Assembly (NCBI GenBank): GCA_966250015.1
Contig: CBINFS010000039.1
Coordinates: 1 to 34,761 of the forward strand
DNA from: CBINFS01 sp966250015
GTDB taxonomy: Bacteria; Bacteroidota; Rhodothermia; Rhodothermales; DASSAV01
Reading direction: 5' to 3'
Length of the DNA stretch: 34,761 nt
This document shows, in pieces, positions 1-7,959 of the stretch. Numbering within the stretch: position 1 is the first letter of the stretch; every line of letters starts with the position of its first letter. The position numbers and the translations under genes were made by a program. The notes below the pieces were generated by a model. That model worked only from the letters and a program-made list of their open reading frames with translations. It made no database searches and was not told where the DNA came from.

Positions 1-7
1 TTCCTGG

Positions 8-27
8 ATCTCCGCCTTCGCGGAGAT
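8..27. repeat. short perfect palindrome (REP-like), 8-bp arms
   Basis: ATCTCCGC (8-15) and GCGGAGAT (20-27) form a perfect 8-bp stem around a CTTC loop, flanked by CCTGG and GACG. The shape is that of the short intergenic palindromes of the type GTCAT-CCCGCGAAGGCGGG-ATCCAG seen in many genomes. It lies at the window edge without a T-tract, so it could also be part of a terminator of an upstream gene outside the window. That it is repeated in this genome is an inference. Confidence 0.45.
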
Positions 28-128
28 GACGTATTGTTGAGTGTCTTCGGAAGAACAAATCGTCCCGCCTTCGGTCCGCATTACATCATGAAACTACTGC
101 AACCATCAACAGACTGTAGTTCACTTTC

Positions 129-160
129 CTTCGCGTCTTAGCGCCTTTGCGTGAGAACCA
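129..160. repeat. short intergenic motif rich in GCG-TTT units
   Basis: This stretch reads CCTTCGCGTCTTAGCGCC followed by TTTGCGTGAGAACC. It consists of near-repeats of the unit CTTNGCG and resembles a motif I recall from intergenic DNA of several phyla (TTTGCGTCTTxGCGCCTTTGCGTGAGA). It has no coding potential. The rest of 28-299 shows only a possible leader hairpin just before the pyruvate kinase gene. Confidence 0.35.
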
Positions 161-231
161 TTTCAATCTTTGCGCAAATCCTCGAGCAGGGCAGGACAAT
201 TAATTTTTGAAGCCATTGCCAGAGGGGAGGG

Positions 232-263
232 TACTCCGTAGACTCCATGAGGGGAGTATGGAG
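232..263 (+). other. overlapping inverted repeats in the pyruvate kinase leader
   Basis: TACTCC (232-237) can pair with GGAGTA (253-258). Alternatively CTCCAT (243-248) can pair with ATGGAG (258-263). The two hairpins share bases and exclude each other. They end about 36 bases before the pyruvate kinase ATG. They could be part of the 5' leader, but no known riboswitch is recognisable. Confidence 0.25.
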
Positions 264-299
264 CGAATGGGATTTTGATAGCCTTACGGAGATCGATAG

Positions 300-2165
300 A
301 TGAAGCCGGACCGTGCAAAACTTGAACAGATCGTTGGCCAGATAGAGGCTCTTGTTGAGCGGACCAGGGCATTTGAGCAGCTATATGCGCCCCAATTGGA
401 GCTCGTGCACCCCAACTACCGAAAGAGTGCATTGAACCTGGTTCACTACCGTGCCTTGCGGAGCCAGGACATCAGGGACCTCCAAAAGAAGCTCAGAAAC
501 CTCGGTCTGACGCGTTTGGCGAGGGCGGAGAGCCACGTCGTTGCAAGCTTGCTATCGCTTCGGAGCATATTACAGGCAATGATGGAACCGAAGCCGGTAA
601 AGTTCAAGAAGGCGCCGGTGTCGATCAAAAAGGGAGAGAAGCTACTTCAAAAGAACACGAACGCCCTGTTGGGACGTCGGAAGAAGAGCAAGCGCGTACG
701 TATCATGGTCACGCTGCCCGGTGAGTCGGTACAGAATGAGAAGCTCGTCCCGAGCCTCGTTGCCGCTGGTATGGATGCGGCAAGGATCAACTGCGCGCAC
801 GACAATCCGGCAGTGTGGAAGCAGCTGATCGAGCAGGTACGTGAGGCCAGCAGGAAATCGCAGCGAAACGTCCGCGTTACCGTCGATCTGGGAGGACCCA
901 AAATCAGGACGGGCGCCATGAGTCCCGGGCCAAAAGTGGCGAGCTTTGCACCGGAGAGGAACAACCTGGGATTCGTCATCAGCCCGGCCGTGGTATGGTT
1001 TGCGCCTCCGGACGTGCCGGCGCCCGTCGAGGGTGAACCGCATCTTCCCGTATCTGCCGATTGGTGCGCACTTGTTGAGGAAGGCGACGTCATCTACTTC
1101 GAAGATGCCCGAGGGAAAGAGCGACGGCTGCAGGTCAATAAAGTGCTGGAAGACGGATTCTGGGCGAGTGGCTACGACCGCTCGTTCGTTACGACGGGTA
1201 CCCGGCTTTACCTGGAAGGAAAAGAAGTGTCGCCGGAACCCATTGGAGATCTGCCCCCGGCTGAGGAGTCGATACTGCTAAACACGGGGGACCTGCTCAT
1301 CCTTCACAAGGAACCGATCCCGGGTGAGCCGGCTGAATACGACCAGGACGGCAACGTGCTTCGGCCTGCACACATTTCTTGCACGAGCGACGAGATCTTC
1401 GATCAGCTAACACCGGGAAGGCGCATCCTGTTCGACGACGGTAAAATTGAAGGTGTCGTTGAAAGGGTAGACCCCGGAGAGCAAATCGACGTCAGGATCA
1501 CTTACGCACGGGAAGGAGGACAAAAGCTGCGAGCCGACAAGGGTATCAACCTGCCGGACAGCCACCTCAGCATCCAGGGTCTCACGAGAAAGGATCGGGA
1601 GGACCTGGCCTTTCTCGTGGATAAGGTCGACATCGTCAACATGTCGTTCGTCAATTCGACGCGGGACGTCTACGACCTGCTCGACGAGCTGGATCGGCTG
1701 GGCGTTCGTGACCGGATAGGGGTGATCCTGAAGATCGAAACGCAAAAAGGGTACGACAATCTCACCGAGATCCTGCTGGCTGCCATGCAGACGTATCCGA
1801 TCGGCGTGATGATCGCTAGAGGTGACCTCGCCATCGAGTGCGGGTGGGAAAACATGCCGCAGATTCAGGAGGAAATCCTGTCGATCTGTATGGCTGCGCA
1901 CATTCCGGACATCTGGGCTACGCAGGTGCTCGAGAACATGGCGAAAAAGGGGCTGCCTTCACGCGCCGAAGTGACCGATGCGGCAATGGCCCAGCGCGCC
2001 GAATGTGTCATGTTGAACAAAGGACCCTACATCGTTCGCACGATTCAACTGCTGAACGACATCTTGTTAATCATGAAGGATTACCAGGCAAAAAGGCTCC
2101 CGATGTTGCCGGCGTTAAAGGTGCCCGAGGCAACCAATTTCAGTGTCGAAGGCGTTTCCGCTTGA
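300..2165 (+). CDS. pyk: divergent pyruvate kinase (long N-terminal extension, enlarged lid domain)
   Basis: Probably converts phosphoenolpyruvate and ADP to pyruvate and ATP in the cytoplasm. The 621 residues comprise a helical N-terminal extension (about 1-130) not found in ordinary pyruvate kinase, a barrel start at about 136, R162-I-N164, the DLGGPKIRTG motif (196-205), a lid region of about 205 residues up to KGINLP (414-419), K478-I-E480 (catalytic lysine) and ARGDLAIE (506-513). Ordinary lids have about 100 residues. The usual MLSGETA segment reads MLNKGPYI and the allosteric C-terminal domain is absent. Rabbit Glu117 corresponds to Lys201 and Thr114 to Leu197, the pattern known from K+-independent enzymes; Ser77 is Ala166. 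The ATG follows ACGGAG. It is transcribed alone. True substrate specificity is uncertain because this subfamily is divergent. Confidence 0.85.
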   Translation: MKPDRAKLEQIVGQIEALVERTRAFEQLYAPQLELVHPNYRKSALNLVHYRALRSQDIRDLQKKLRNLGLTRLARAESHVVASLLSLRSILQAMMEPKPVKFKKAPVSIKKGEKLLQKNTNALLGRRKKSKRVRIMVTLPGESVQNEKLVPSLVAAGMDAARINCAHDNPAVWKQLIEQVREASRKSQRNVRVTVDLGGPKIRTGAMSPGPKVASFAPERNNLGFVISPAVVWFAPPDVPAPVEGEPHLPVSADWCALVEEGDVIYFEDARGKERRLQVNKVLEDGFWASGYDRSFVTTGTRLYLEGKEVSPEPIGDLPPAEESILLNTGDLLILHKEPIPGEPAEYDQDGNVLRPAHISCTSDEIFDQLTPGRRILFDDGKIEGVVERVDPGEQIDVRITYAREGGQKLRADKGINLPDSHLSIQGLTRKDREDLAFLVDKVDIVNMSFVNSTRDVYDLLDELDRLGVRDRIGVILKIETQKGYDNLTEILLAAMQTYPIGVMIARGDLAIECGWENMPQIQEEILSICMAAHIPDIWATQVLENMAKKGLPSRAEVTDAAMAQRAECVMLNKGPYIVRTIQLLNDILLIMKDYQAKRLPMLPALKVPEATNFSVEGVSA

Positions 2166-2182
2166 GGATCGGTTCCGGCCAG

Positions 2183-2240
2183 AGAAAGGCGAAAAAAGCT
2201 GTTATAATGCTGCATCACGTGCCTTTCTTGCGGCTTTTTT
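2183..2240 (+). terminator. possible terminator after the pyruvate kinase gene
   Basis: AGAAAGGC (2183-2190) pairs with GCCTTTCT (2221-2228), and AAAAAAGC (2192-2199) could pair with GCTTTTTT (2233-2240), which ends in a six-T run. The two pairings cross rather than stack, and both loops are long, so the call is weak. It is in the right place, 18 bases after the stop codon. Confidence 0.3.
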
Positions 2241-2357
2241 AATCGTCTCTTCGCAACCCGCGGCGGTCATTTACGTTTAGCGAAGGCGTACGGCCAACAT
2301 CCCGAGCTTTGTTATCTACAGGTATTTCACTTGAACCCAAGCACAAGCAGCAAAAAA

Positions 2358-2858
2358 ATGAAGCGCACCTTAGTTCTTTTTTTGCCTCTGGTAGTGAGTC
2401 TTGGTTTTACGCTGATGGATTATTACGACCGCTGGGACCTGAACGGCGACGGCGTCGTCACGATCCAGGAGTTTGCCATTAACGTCAAAAAAGCCGGCGT
2501 CTTCAGCCAGTTCGACCGGGACGACGATGGATACCTGAATCTGGCCGAGCTATCGAAAGGGATCACGTACTACGGGATTTTCGTCGGATGGGATCGAAAT
2601 GACGACGACGTGCTCGATCGCGAGGAACTGGAACAAATATTTCTAAGCGCGGAAAAGCTCGGTGTGGGTCTGGACTCGGAAGAAGTTCGCCTAAACAAAG
2701 AGCAATTCGTTCAGGCCATTTTTTCTGCATGGGATCGGGACGCCGACGGGCTGCTCACGGAAGAGGAAGTCTGCAACGGGTCGTACGACCTGCTCGATGG
2801 TGACGGCGACGGTCTCGTGAACAAGGAAGAGTTCAACCAGGCAGCTTATTACTTCTGA
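2358..2858 (+). CDS. secreted EF-hand calcium-binding protein with five EF loops
   Basis: A 166-residue protein with an N-terminal signal-like segment (MKRT, then a hydrophobic stretch to about residue 20), followed by five EF-hand loops at 27-38, 53-64, 79-90, 126-137 and 147-158. Loops 1, 2, 4 and 5 keep D-x-D/N-x-D-G and the terminal Glu. Loop 3 (DRNDDDVLDREE) has Asp in place of the conserved Gly at position 6. The signal suggests export, so it would bind Ca2+ outside the cytoplasm; whether it buffers calcium or binds a partner cannot be told. I chose the ATG at 2358 because it gives a normal signal peptide; a TTG at 2331 would add nine residues. No operon partner is evident: the next gene starts 123 bases on. 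Confidence 0.8.
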   Translation: MKRTLVLFLPLVVSLGFTLMDYYDRWDLNGDGVVTIQEFAINVKKAGVFSQFDRDDDGYLNLAELSKGITYYGIFVGWDRNDDDVLDREELEQIFLSAEKLGVGLDSEEVRLNKEQFVQAIFSAWDRDADGLLTEEEVCNGSYDLLDGDGDGLVNKEEFNQAAYYF

Positions 2859-2981
2859 ACGGGCTTGCTTCTCAAGGCCTTTAAGAATAGACAAAACATG
2901 GACATACGAGGAACTTAGCGCATTCCTCGATGTAACGATTTATATACTTGTGTAGTAAGAGCATAGAGTATGTAAATCGAT

Positions 2982-3797
2982 ATGGTGAGCCGCTGCCTTC
3001 CTCTCATTCTCTTTTTCTTTCCTGGGTTTCTCGCAGTTCACTCAGCCTCTGCCTTCGATATTTCTTTGAAGGGGTCGCCCGATTCCATGATCCGGCAGCA
3101 CGAGGTGGCAACGGCGAACGGGTACGAGTTCGTTGAGACGCCTGAGGACGTTGAAATTCTCATCGAGCGTCACGAAATGATCCCGGTCGTCAGCAATGGA
3201 TTTCTGACGGTGCTCTCGTCGGTGAGCCATCCGTACGCGCGTCCCGAAGTGCGTTTGTTCGTCGAGCGACTGGCAAAGCAGTACATGGAGGCGAATGGAG
3301 AGAAGCTCGTGGTTACGAGCCTGACGCGGCCGACCTCGAATCAGCCCTGGAACGCCCACAAGCTATCGGTTCATCCGGCTGGGCTTGCCGTTGATTTTCG
3401 GATCAGTAAGAAGGATCATTCCAGGCAATGGCTTGAGGGTGTGCTGCTAAGCCTGGAGCGCATTGGAGTGCTCGACGTAACGAAGGAGACGAACCCACCG
3501 CACTACCACGTCGCGCTGTTTCCGGAGGCCTACAAGGCCTACGTTGCAGACAAAATAGGTGAGGATGCGCTGTCAGAAGCCATGTCGTGGGACGCTGCCG
3601 GGGAAGAAGTACGGGAAGAGCCGGAACTGGACGATTCCGCCGAACGTGCACTACCGACGGCCATGGCAATGCGGCACCAGGAAATTCCCCTTCACGCATC
3701 GGGCGCCTCTATCGTGTTGCTATTACTCGCCGGTGGGGCCGGCTTCTGGGTTGGAAGGAGACGTGCAGGCGGTGTATTGTCGAGGCAAAACGTCTGA
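2982..3797 (+). CDS. M15/VanY-like (DUF5715-like) putative metallopeptidase, membrane anchored
   Basis: The 271-residue protein begins with a signal peptide (hydrophobic stretch to about residue 24). The motif SVHPAGLAVDF gives His131 and Asp138, and HYH gives His174 and His176. This arrangement (HxxGxAxD, later HxH) is the zinc-site pattern of LAS/M15 peptidases such as VanY and D-Ala-D-Ala carboxypeptidases, and of the related DUF5715 family. A hydrophobic segment at about 243-258 followed by GRRR suggests a C-terminal membrane anchor, so the catalytic part would sit in the periplasm, possibly acting on peptidoglycan peptides. Start chosen at the ATG giving the signal peptide. The substrate is inferred, and an enzyme active on another peptide or a non-catalytic relative is possible. 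Confidence 0.7.
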   Translation: MVSRCLPLILFFFPGFLAVHSASAFDISLKGSPDSMIRQHEVATANGYEFVETPEDVEILIERHEMIPVVSNGFLTVLSSVSHPYARPEVRLFVERLAKQYMEANGEKLVVTSLTRPTSNQPWNAHKLSVHPAGLAVDFRISKKDHSRQWLEGVLLSLERIGVLDVTKETNPPHYHVALFPEAYKAYVADKIGEDALSEAMSWDAAGEEVREEPELDDSAERALPTAMAMRHQEIPLHASGASIVLLLLAGGAGFWVGRRRAGGVLSRQNV

Positions 3798-3949
3798 GCG
3801 TTACGTTCCGGAAGTGGACGACAAGGCAAATACTTGCTGCCGAAGGTCAGTAGTCTCATAGATGGGTCGGTCAGAAAAAAAGAGAACAAGCCTTCGATCA
3901 AGTACGTATTTTGTGACCCCGAGTCTTTCTGTGCATCCTTCGGCGCTGC

Positions 3950-5065
3950 ATGGTACTTCTTCTATTCTACGTCAGCCTTGCCCTGGCCGTCTCCTTTCTG
4001 TGTTCGATCCTGGAGGCGGTGTTGCTCAGTGTGACGCCTTCGTACCTCGCCGTCCTCGAGCGGAAGGGAGGTTCAACGGGACCCAGACTGAGGGCCCTGA
4101 AGGATAACATCGACCGCCCGCTATCCGCCATTCTCAGCCTCAACACGATTGCACACACCGTCGGTGCGGCGGGTGCGGGCGCCCAGGCTACGAAGGTGTT
4201 CGGAGATGCGTACGTCGGGGTCATTTCAGCAGTCCTCACCTTTCTGATTCTCGTATTATCTGAGATCATACCAAAATCACTGGGGGCAAATTATTGGCGA
4301 CAGCTTGCTCCGTTTTCTTCCCGTCTGATACCAGCCGTGACCTGGACGATGTGGCCTCTCGTCAAACTATCGCAGGGAATCACCCATCTGATTTCGCGCA
4401 ACAAACAATCCGATACGATCAGCAGGGAAGAGGTGGCCGCCCTGGCCGAACAGGGCGCAAAGGAGGGTACGATCGAGGAATCCGAATCCCGCATCCTGCG
4501 CAGCTTATTCCGATTTCGCCAGCTCAGGGCAAGGGACGTGATGACCCCCCGAACGGTAACGTTCTTACTACCTGAGGACCGTACGATTGAAGAAGTGCTC
4601 GATGAGAACGAGACGATCCGTTTCTCAAGGATCCCGATCTTTCGTAAAAGCCGGGACGACATTTCCGGCTATGTGCTCAAAGACGACCTGCTCAACGAAG
4701 CCGCACACGAAAGGGAAGACAGAAGGTTGTCGGAGCTGAAACGGGACATGCTGGTCGTCCCGGATTCGATGCTGCTTGCCAACGTTTTTGAGAATCTACT
4801 CGCGAGCAAGGAACACATAGCCCTCGTCATAGACGAATACGGCGGAATGGCAGGCATCATCACGATGGAAGACATCGTGGAGACACTGCTGGGTATGGAA
4901 ATCGTCGACGAAGCCGATTCGGTGGCCGACATGCAGGAGATGGCGCGGCAACAGTGGTTCAAACGGGCTCAGCGGCTCGGCATCATCCCGGAGGAACGAT
5001 CAGACGAGGAAAAGGAGGCAATCGTTAAATTCGGGATGACAGGGGGTAAGCTTTCGAGGGAGTGA
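3950..5065 (+). CDS. CNNM-domain/CBS-pair membrane protein (CorC/HlyC-type transporter)
   Basis: The 371 residues have the CNNM (DUF21) architecture: an N-terminal membrane domain with about four hydrophobic segments (to about residue 150; note EAVLLSVTPSYLA and LSEIIPKSLGANY), then an amphipathic helix leading to EEVAALAEQGAKEGTIEESE and a tandem CBS pair (about 190-320, with RDVMTPR, SRIPIF and VIDEYGGMAGIITMEDIVE). These hallmarks fit bacterial Mg2+/Co2+ efflux or transport proteins whose CBS pair binds Mg-ATP. The C-terminal CorC_HlyC domain is missing: the protein ends about 50 residues after the CBS pair. Transcription appears independent and faces the convergent mannan operon, with a long hairpin between them. 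The transported ion cannot be deduced from sequence alone. Confidence 0.85.
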   Translation: MVLLLFYVSLALAVSFLCSILEAVLLSVTPSYLAVLERKGGSTGPRLRALKDNIDRPLSAILSLNTIAHTVGAAGAGAQATKVFGDAYVGVISAVLTFLILVLSEIIPKSLGANYWRQLAPFSSRLIPAVTWTMWPLVKLSQGITHLISRNKQSDTISREEVAALAEQGAKEGTIEESESRILRSLFRFRQLRARDVMTPRTVTFLLPEDRTIEEVLDENETIRFSRIPIFRKSRDDISGYVLKDDLLNEAAHEREDRRLSELKRDMLVVPDSMLLANVFENLLASKEHIALVIDEYGGMAGIITMEDIVETLLGMEIVDEADSVADMQEMARQQWFKRAQRLGIIPEERSDEEKEAIVKFGMTGGKLSRE

Positions 5066-5113
5066 TGACTGATCGCAAGTCTTGAATCAGACTTTTATGA
5101 TGAAAAGCTTGCG

Positions 5114-5154
5114 GAAAGCCACCCACGCGGAATGAACCGGAGTGGATGGCTTTC
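5114..5154. terminator. long hairpin between convergent genes
   Basis: GAAAGCCACCCAC (5114-5126) pairs with GTGGATGGCTTTC (5142-5154): 13 bp with one A-C mismatch and a 15-base loop. It lies between the CNNM gene (ending at 5065) and the cupin gene (minus strand, ending at 5163). There is no clear T-tract on either side, so it is either a weak bidirectional terminator or a 3'-end stabiliser. Confidence 0.5.
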
Positions 5155-5162
5155 ACATACAA

Positions 5163-5504
5163 TTACTCGCGGCCGTAGTCGTCTTCCAAACGAACGATGT
5201 CGTCCTCGATGCAGAGACCGAGCTGCGTCTCGATGATGACCAGGTAATCCGTCCCGTTGTTTTCGATGCGGTGGACGCCGCCAAGAGGGATGAATAGCGC
5301 GTCACCTTCGGTTACTGATCGAACCTCGCCATCGAGGGTGAACTGGCCAGTTCCGCGGACGATCACCCAGTGTTCTTTACGGTGTTGGTGCTTTTGAAGG
5401 GAGAGGCGCTGACCGGGATTGACGATGATCCGTTTCACGCGGTAGCCGGGTTCGTTGAGGTATTCCTCCCAACGTCCCCACGGTCTGTTATCGAATTCAA
5501 TCAT
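5163..5504 (-). CDS. stand-alone cupin, mannose-6-phosphate isomerase type II-like
   Basis: A 113-residue single cupin domain. It matches the C-terminal domain of bifunctional mannose-1-phosphate guanylyltransferase/mannose-6-phosphate isomerase: WGRWEEY near the start, then LSLQKHQHRKEHWVIVRGTG with its metal-binding His and Glu residues, and IPLGGVHRIEN further on. As the last gene of the mannan operon, 12 bases after the GH26 stop, it probably converts mannose-6-phosphate to fructose-6-phosphate, completing entry of the mannosyl unit into glycolysis. The size equals the family's minimal cupin unit. The isomerase role rests on family similarity and context; a sugar-sensing or guanylyltransferase-associated function is the alternative. 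Confidence 0.8.
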   Translation of the reverse strand: MIEFDNRPWGRWEEYLNEPGYRVKRIIVNPGQRLSLQKHQHRKEHWVIVRGTGQFTLDGEVRSVTEGDALFIPLGGVHRIENNGTDYLVIIETQLGLCIEDDIVRLEDDYGRE

Positions 5505-5516
5505 GCTGCTACAGGT

Positions 5517-6707
5517 TTATTCGGGTAATTTGTAAAGGTCGGGCAGATCGTCTTCCATCAACACGAAGGGATCGTTGGCGAAAGCGACAAAATCCTCCGC
5601 GCTCACGTGACCCGGGTAGGGAGCATAATGATGGCCCGGCTTGTCAGCCTGGTTAGCATTCCGCCAGACCAGAGCCCAGGCGATTCGCTGACCGACCGGA
5701 TCGGCTTTGATAGCGGCGAGCAGCCGGCCGGTCCACCAGTCGGCAACCGGGATGCCTTCGAGTCCTGTTTCGGTCAGGGCGGCGATTTTCCCGCGCTCTT
5801 CGGCAATCTCGACGATCATTGCCAGGCGCCGTGCGAGCACCGACACGCCATCGGGTCGACTGAGCGCCTGATAGTCGTCCAGTCCGATGACGTCGACGTA
5901 TTCGTCGCCGGGGTACCGTTCGAGGTAGGCTTCGCGAGTGTCGACACGGTCCGGGGAATAGGCGTAAAGAAGGTTGTGAACCTCTTTTTCGTCGCGCAAA
6001 TATTCGACCGTCAGTCGCCAGAGTGAAACGTATTCTTCGACTGTCGAGCTGCCGGCGCCCCACCAGAACCAGTCGCCGGTGTGTTCGTGCCAGGGACGGA
6101 AAATGATCGGGATCAGCTCACCGTTGGCGCCTTTTAGGGATGAGACGAACTCGGCAAAGCGATCGAGGCGACTTTTGAACCACTCGTGGTTTTCGCCGCC
6201 GGGAAGCAGGGAATAAACGGCACGGGTTGTATCCCAGGCGTCACCTTTTGAGACGGGATTGTCCATGTGCCAGCTGAGCGTGATGACGCCGCCCCGATCG
6301 TACCCTTCCTGGATCCACCGGCGCATGTCGTCGAAACGGACGCCGTCGAGGTTTACCTCCACGTCGTTTTCGAAATCACCGATCTCCCATCCGTAAACGG
6401 CAGGGAAGGAGCCGGCGGTTTCTTTGACGTCGGACCGGCCGTCTTCGCGTTTCCAGGTCACCCCGTACGCGAGGTCGTCCTGATGGCCGAAAAGCACGTG
6501 ATCGGGTGCGAGCTTTCGGAGGTTGACGAACAGGGCGCGGGTTTCCGCCGTGGCGTCCGGATCGACGAGGGAGACAGTTTCCGTCGAGGTGCCCTCCACA
6601 CCAGCGCAAGATGCCGAAAAGAGAATCACTAAAGAGGCCGAGATTCCGAAGAAAAGCTTCCGAATCTGGCCAGTGTGGGAAGGATGAAGCAATGAGGGAG
6701 CAGACAT
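5517..6707 (-). CDS. GH26 beta-mannanase, probable lipoprotein
   Basis: A 396-residue glycoside hydrolase family 26 enzyme. The acid/base Glu208 lies in RPWHEHTGDWFWWG and the nucleophile Glu313 in AALTETGLEG, both standard for GH26. An N-terminal hydrophobic segment ends in FSASC, so Cys34 could be lipidated and the enzyme held on the cell envelope. It should cut beta-1,4-mannan, or mannooligosaccharides, to mannobiose. I chose the ATG at 6707, giving a 40-base gap to the epimerase gene; an in-frame ATG at 6785 would overlap that gene and put 26 residues without signal character before the leader. B. fragilis ManA occupies the equivalent place in its cluster. The -3 residue of the lipobox is Ser, so lipidation is only probable. 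Confidence 0.9.
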   Translation of the reverse strand: MSAPSLLHPSHTGQIRKLFFGISASLVILFSASCAGVEGTSTETVSLVDPDATAETRALFVNLRKLAPDHVLFGHQDDLAYGVTWKREDGRSDVKETAGSFPAVYGWEIGDFENDVEVNLDGVRFDDMRRWIQEGYDRGGVITLSWHMDNPVSKGDAWDTTRAVYSLLPGGENHEWFKSRLDRFAEFVSSLKGANGELIPIIFRPWHEHTGDWFWWGAGSSTVEEYVSLWRLTVEYLRDEKEVHNLLYAYSPDRVDTREAYLERYPGDEYVDVIGLDDYQALSRPDGVSVLARRLAMIVEIAEERGKIAALTETGLEGIPVADWWTGRLLAAIKADPVGQRIAWALVWRNANQADKPGHHYAPYPGHVSAEDFVAFANDPFVLMEDDLPDLYKLPE

Positions 6708-6747
6708 GGCGCTTGTGCCTGACGTTTTGATGAAGGAGTTAACCGGC

Positions 6748-7959
6748 TCAAGGGGCAATGTCGGAGAGCCGGGACATGACTTCAAGGCACGCTCTTCCGT
6801 TGTGATACGGGCACTTCCAGAATCCTACTTTATCTTCGTTTGGATACGGATTCCGATCCCGTGAGAGCCGGTTGAACCACTCGCCTTTCTCATAATCGAC
6901 GACGTGGTTCTTGATGAAGTCCCACGATGCAAGAGCGGCACTAAAGAAGTCCGGATTGCCCGATTCGCGATAGGCTGTCAGGAAGCCGACGAGAGCCTCG
7001 GCCTGGGGCCACCAGTGCTTGTCGGAATCGAGCCGGCCGGTTGGGCTCGTTTCGTTGAAAAGGCCGCCGTCTTCATCGACGCCTTCGCGCAACGTGGCCG
7101 ACGCGATGGTGACCAGCGTTTCGACCACACGATTCCGAAGAGCCGGAACTCCCAAGATGTCAGCAGTTTCGAGGAGTAGCCAGGCCGTCTCGATGTCGTG
7201 GCCGAAGGATATTTTATCGCTTCGGAGGGTCCAGTCCTCGTCGAAAAACGTCCCGACGTGACCGGTTTGTGGATCGATGATTCGATCGAGAAAGAGGTAG
7301 GTCAGGTTTTGCAGACGCTCTTTCAACAGCGGATCGGCCCAGACCCGATAGAGCGTGGTGTACGCCTCCATGACGTGGAGGTGCGTATTCATGCTTTTGG
7401 GGAAGTTGAGGTCCTTTTCGCTGAGCCGGACGTCGTTCATGCGCGCCCAGTCACGCGTGAAGGCTTCGAAGTACCCACCGTATACCGGATCGTAAGCGTG
7501 TTTTTCGATGAGCTCGAACAGGCGTTGAGCCAGCTTCAGAGCATCACGCAGACCGGTCCAGGTATAATACTCTGACACACCGTAGAGGACGAATGCCTGG
7601 GCGTAAATGTGTTTACGATCGTCCAGCCGGTTGCCTCCGGCGTCGACGCTCCAGTAGACTCCGTCGAAGCGGCGATCCAGGAAGTGCTCCCGAATGTAGT
7701 TGAAAGCCCGATCGGCGAAGGGGCGGTATGCGCTATTCCCGAGCAGTCTGCCCGCCGCGGAGAAAGTCCAGAGTATCCGTGCGTTGAGTATGGCGCCTTT
7801 GGACGCGTCCTCAACGACTTTTCCGTCGTGTGTAATTCGGCCGTAGAATCCCCCATCCCGTTCATCGACGGTATGGTTCATCCAGAACGGAAGAATCCTA
7901 CCAGTCAGTTCTTCAAGTACCTCAGACCGAAGGTTCAGGACGGCACCTGGGTCAGGCAT
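6748..7959 (-). CDS. AGE-family cellobiose/mannobiose 2-epimerase
   Basis: A 403-residue alpha/alpha-barrel protein of the N-acylglucosamine/cellobiose 2-epimerase family: WMNHTVDERDGGFYG near the start, AQAFVLYGVSEYY, then FGHDIETAWLLLETA and KHWWPQAEALVGFL with the conserved catalytic histidines, and FWKCPYHNGRACLE at the end. It would convert mannobiose (Man-Man) to mannosylglucose (Man-Glc) in the cytoplasm, supplying the adjacent GH130 phosphorylase. The ATG at 7959 overlaps the GH130 stop by eight bases (GCATGCC-type overlap, ATG before TGA), which implies translational coupling and fits the normal length of about 400 residues. Upstream in-frame ATGs would run deep into the GH130 gene. 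A Rhodothermus marinus homologue is a characterised cellobiose epimerase. Confidence 0.9.
   Translation of the reverse strand: MPDPGAVLNLRSEVLEELTGRILPFWMNHTVDERDGGFYGRITHDGKVVEDASKGAILNARILWTFSAAGRLLGNSAYRPFADRAFNYIREHFLDRRFDGVYWSVDAGGNRLDDRKHIYAQAFVLYGVSEYYTWTGLRDALKLAQRLFELIEKHAYDPVYGGYFEAFTRDWARMNDVRLSEKDLNFPKSMNTHLHVMEAYTTLYRVWADPLLKERLQNLTYLFLDRIIDPQTGHVGTFFDEDWTLRSDKISFGHDIETAWLLLETADILGVPALRNRVVETLVTIASATLREGVDEDGGLFNETSPTGRLDSDKHWWPQAEALVGFLTAYRESGNPDFFSAALASWDFIKNHVVDYEKGEWFNRLSRDRNPYPNEDKVGFWKCPYHNGRACLEVMSRLSDIAP

Noticed and set aside
2948..3136. 62-codon plus-strand frame overlapping the M15-like gene
   Set aside because: It covers the signal-peptide region in another frame and ends without any domain.
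6708..6785. 26-residue N-terminal extension of the GH26 protein
   Set aside because: It would overlap the epimerase gene and place non-signal residues before an evident leader peptide.
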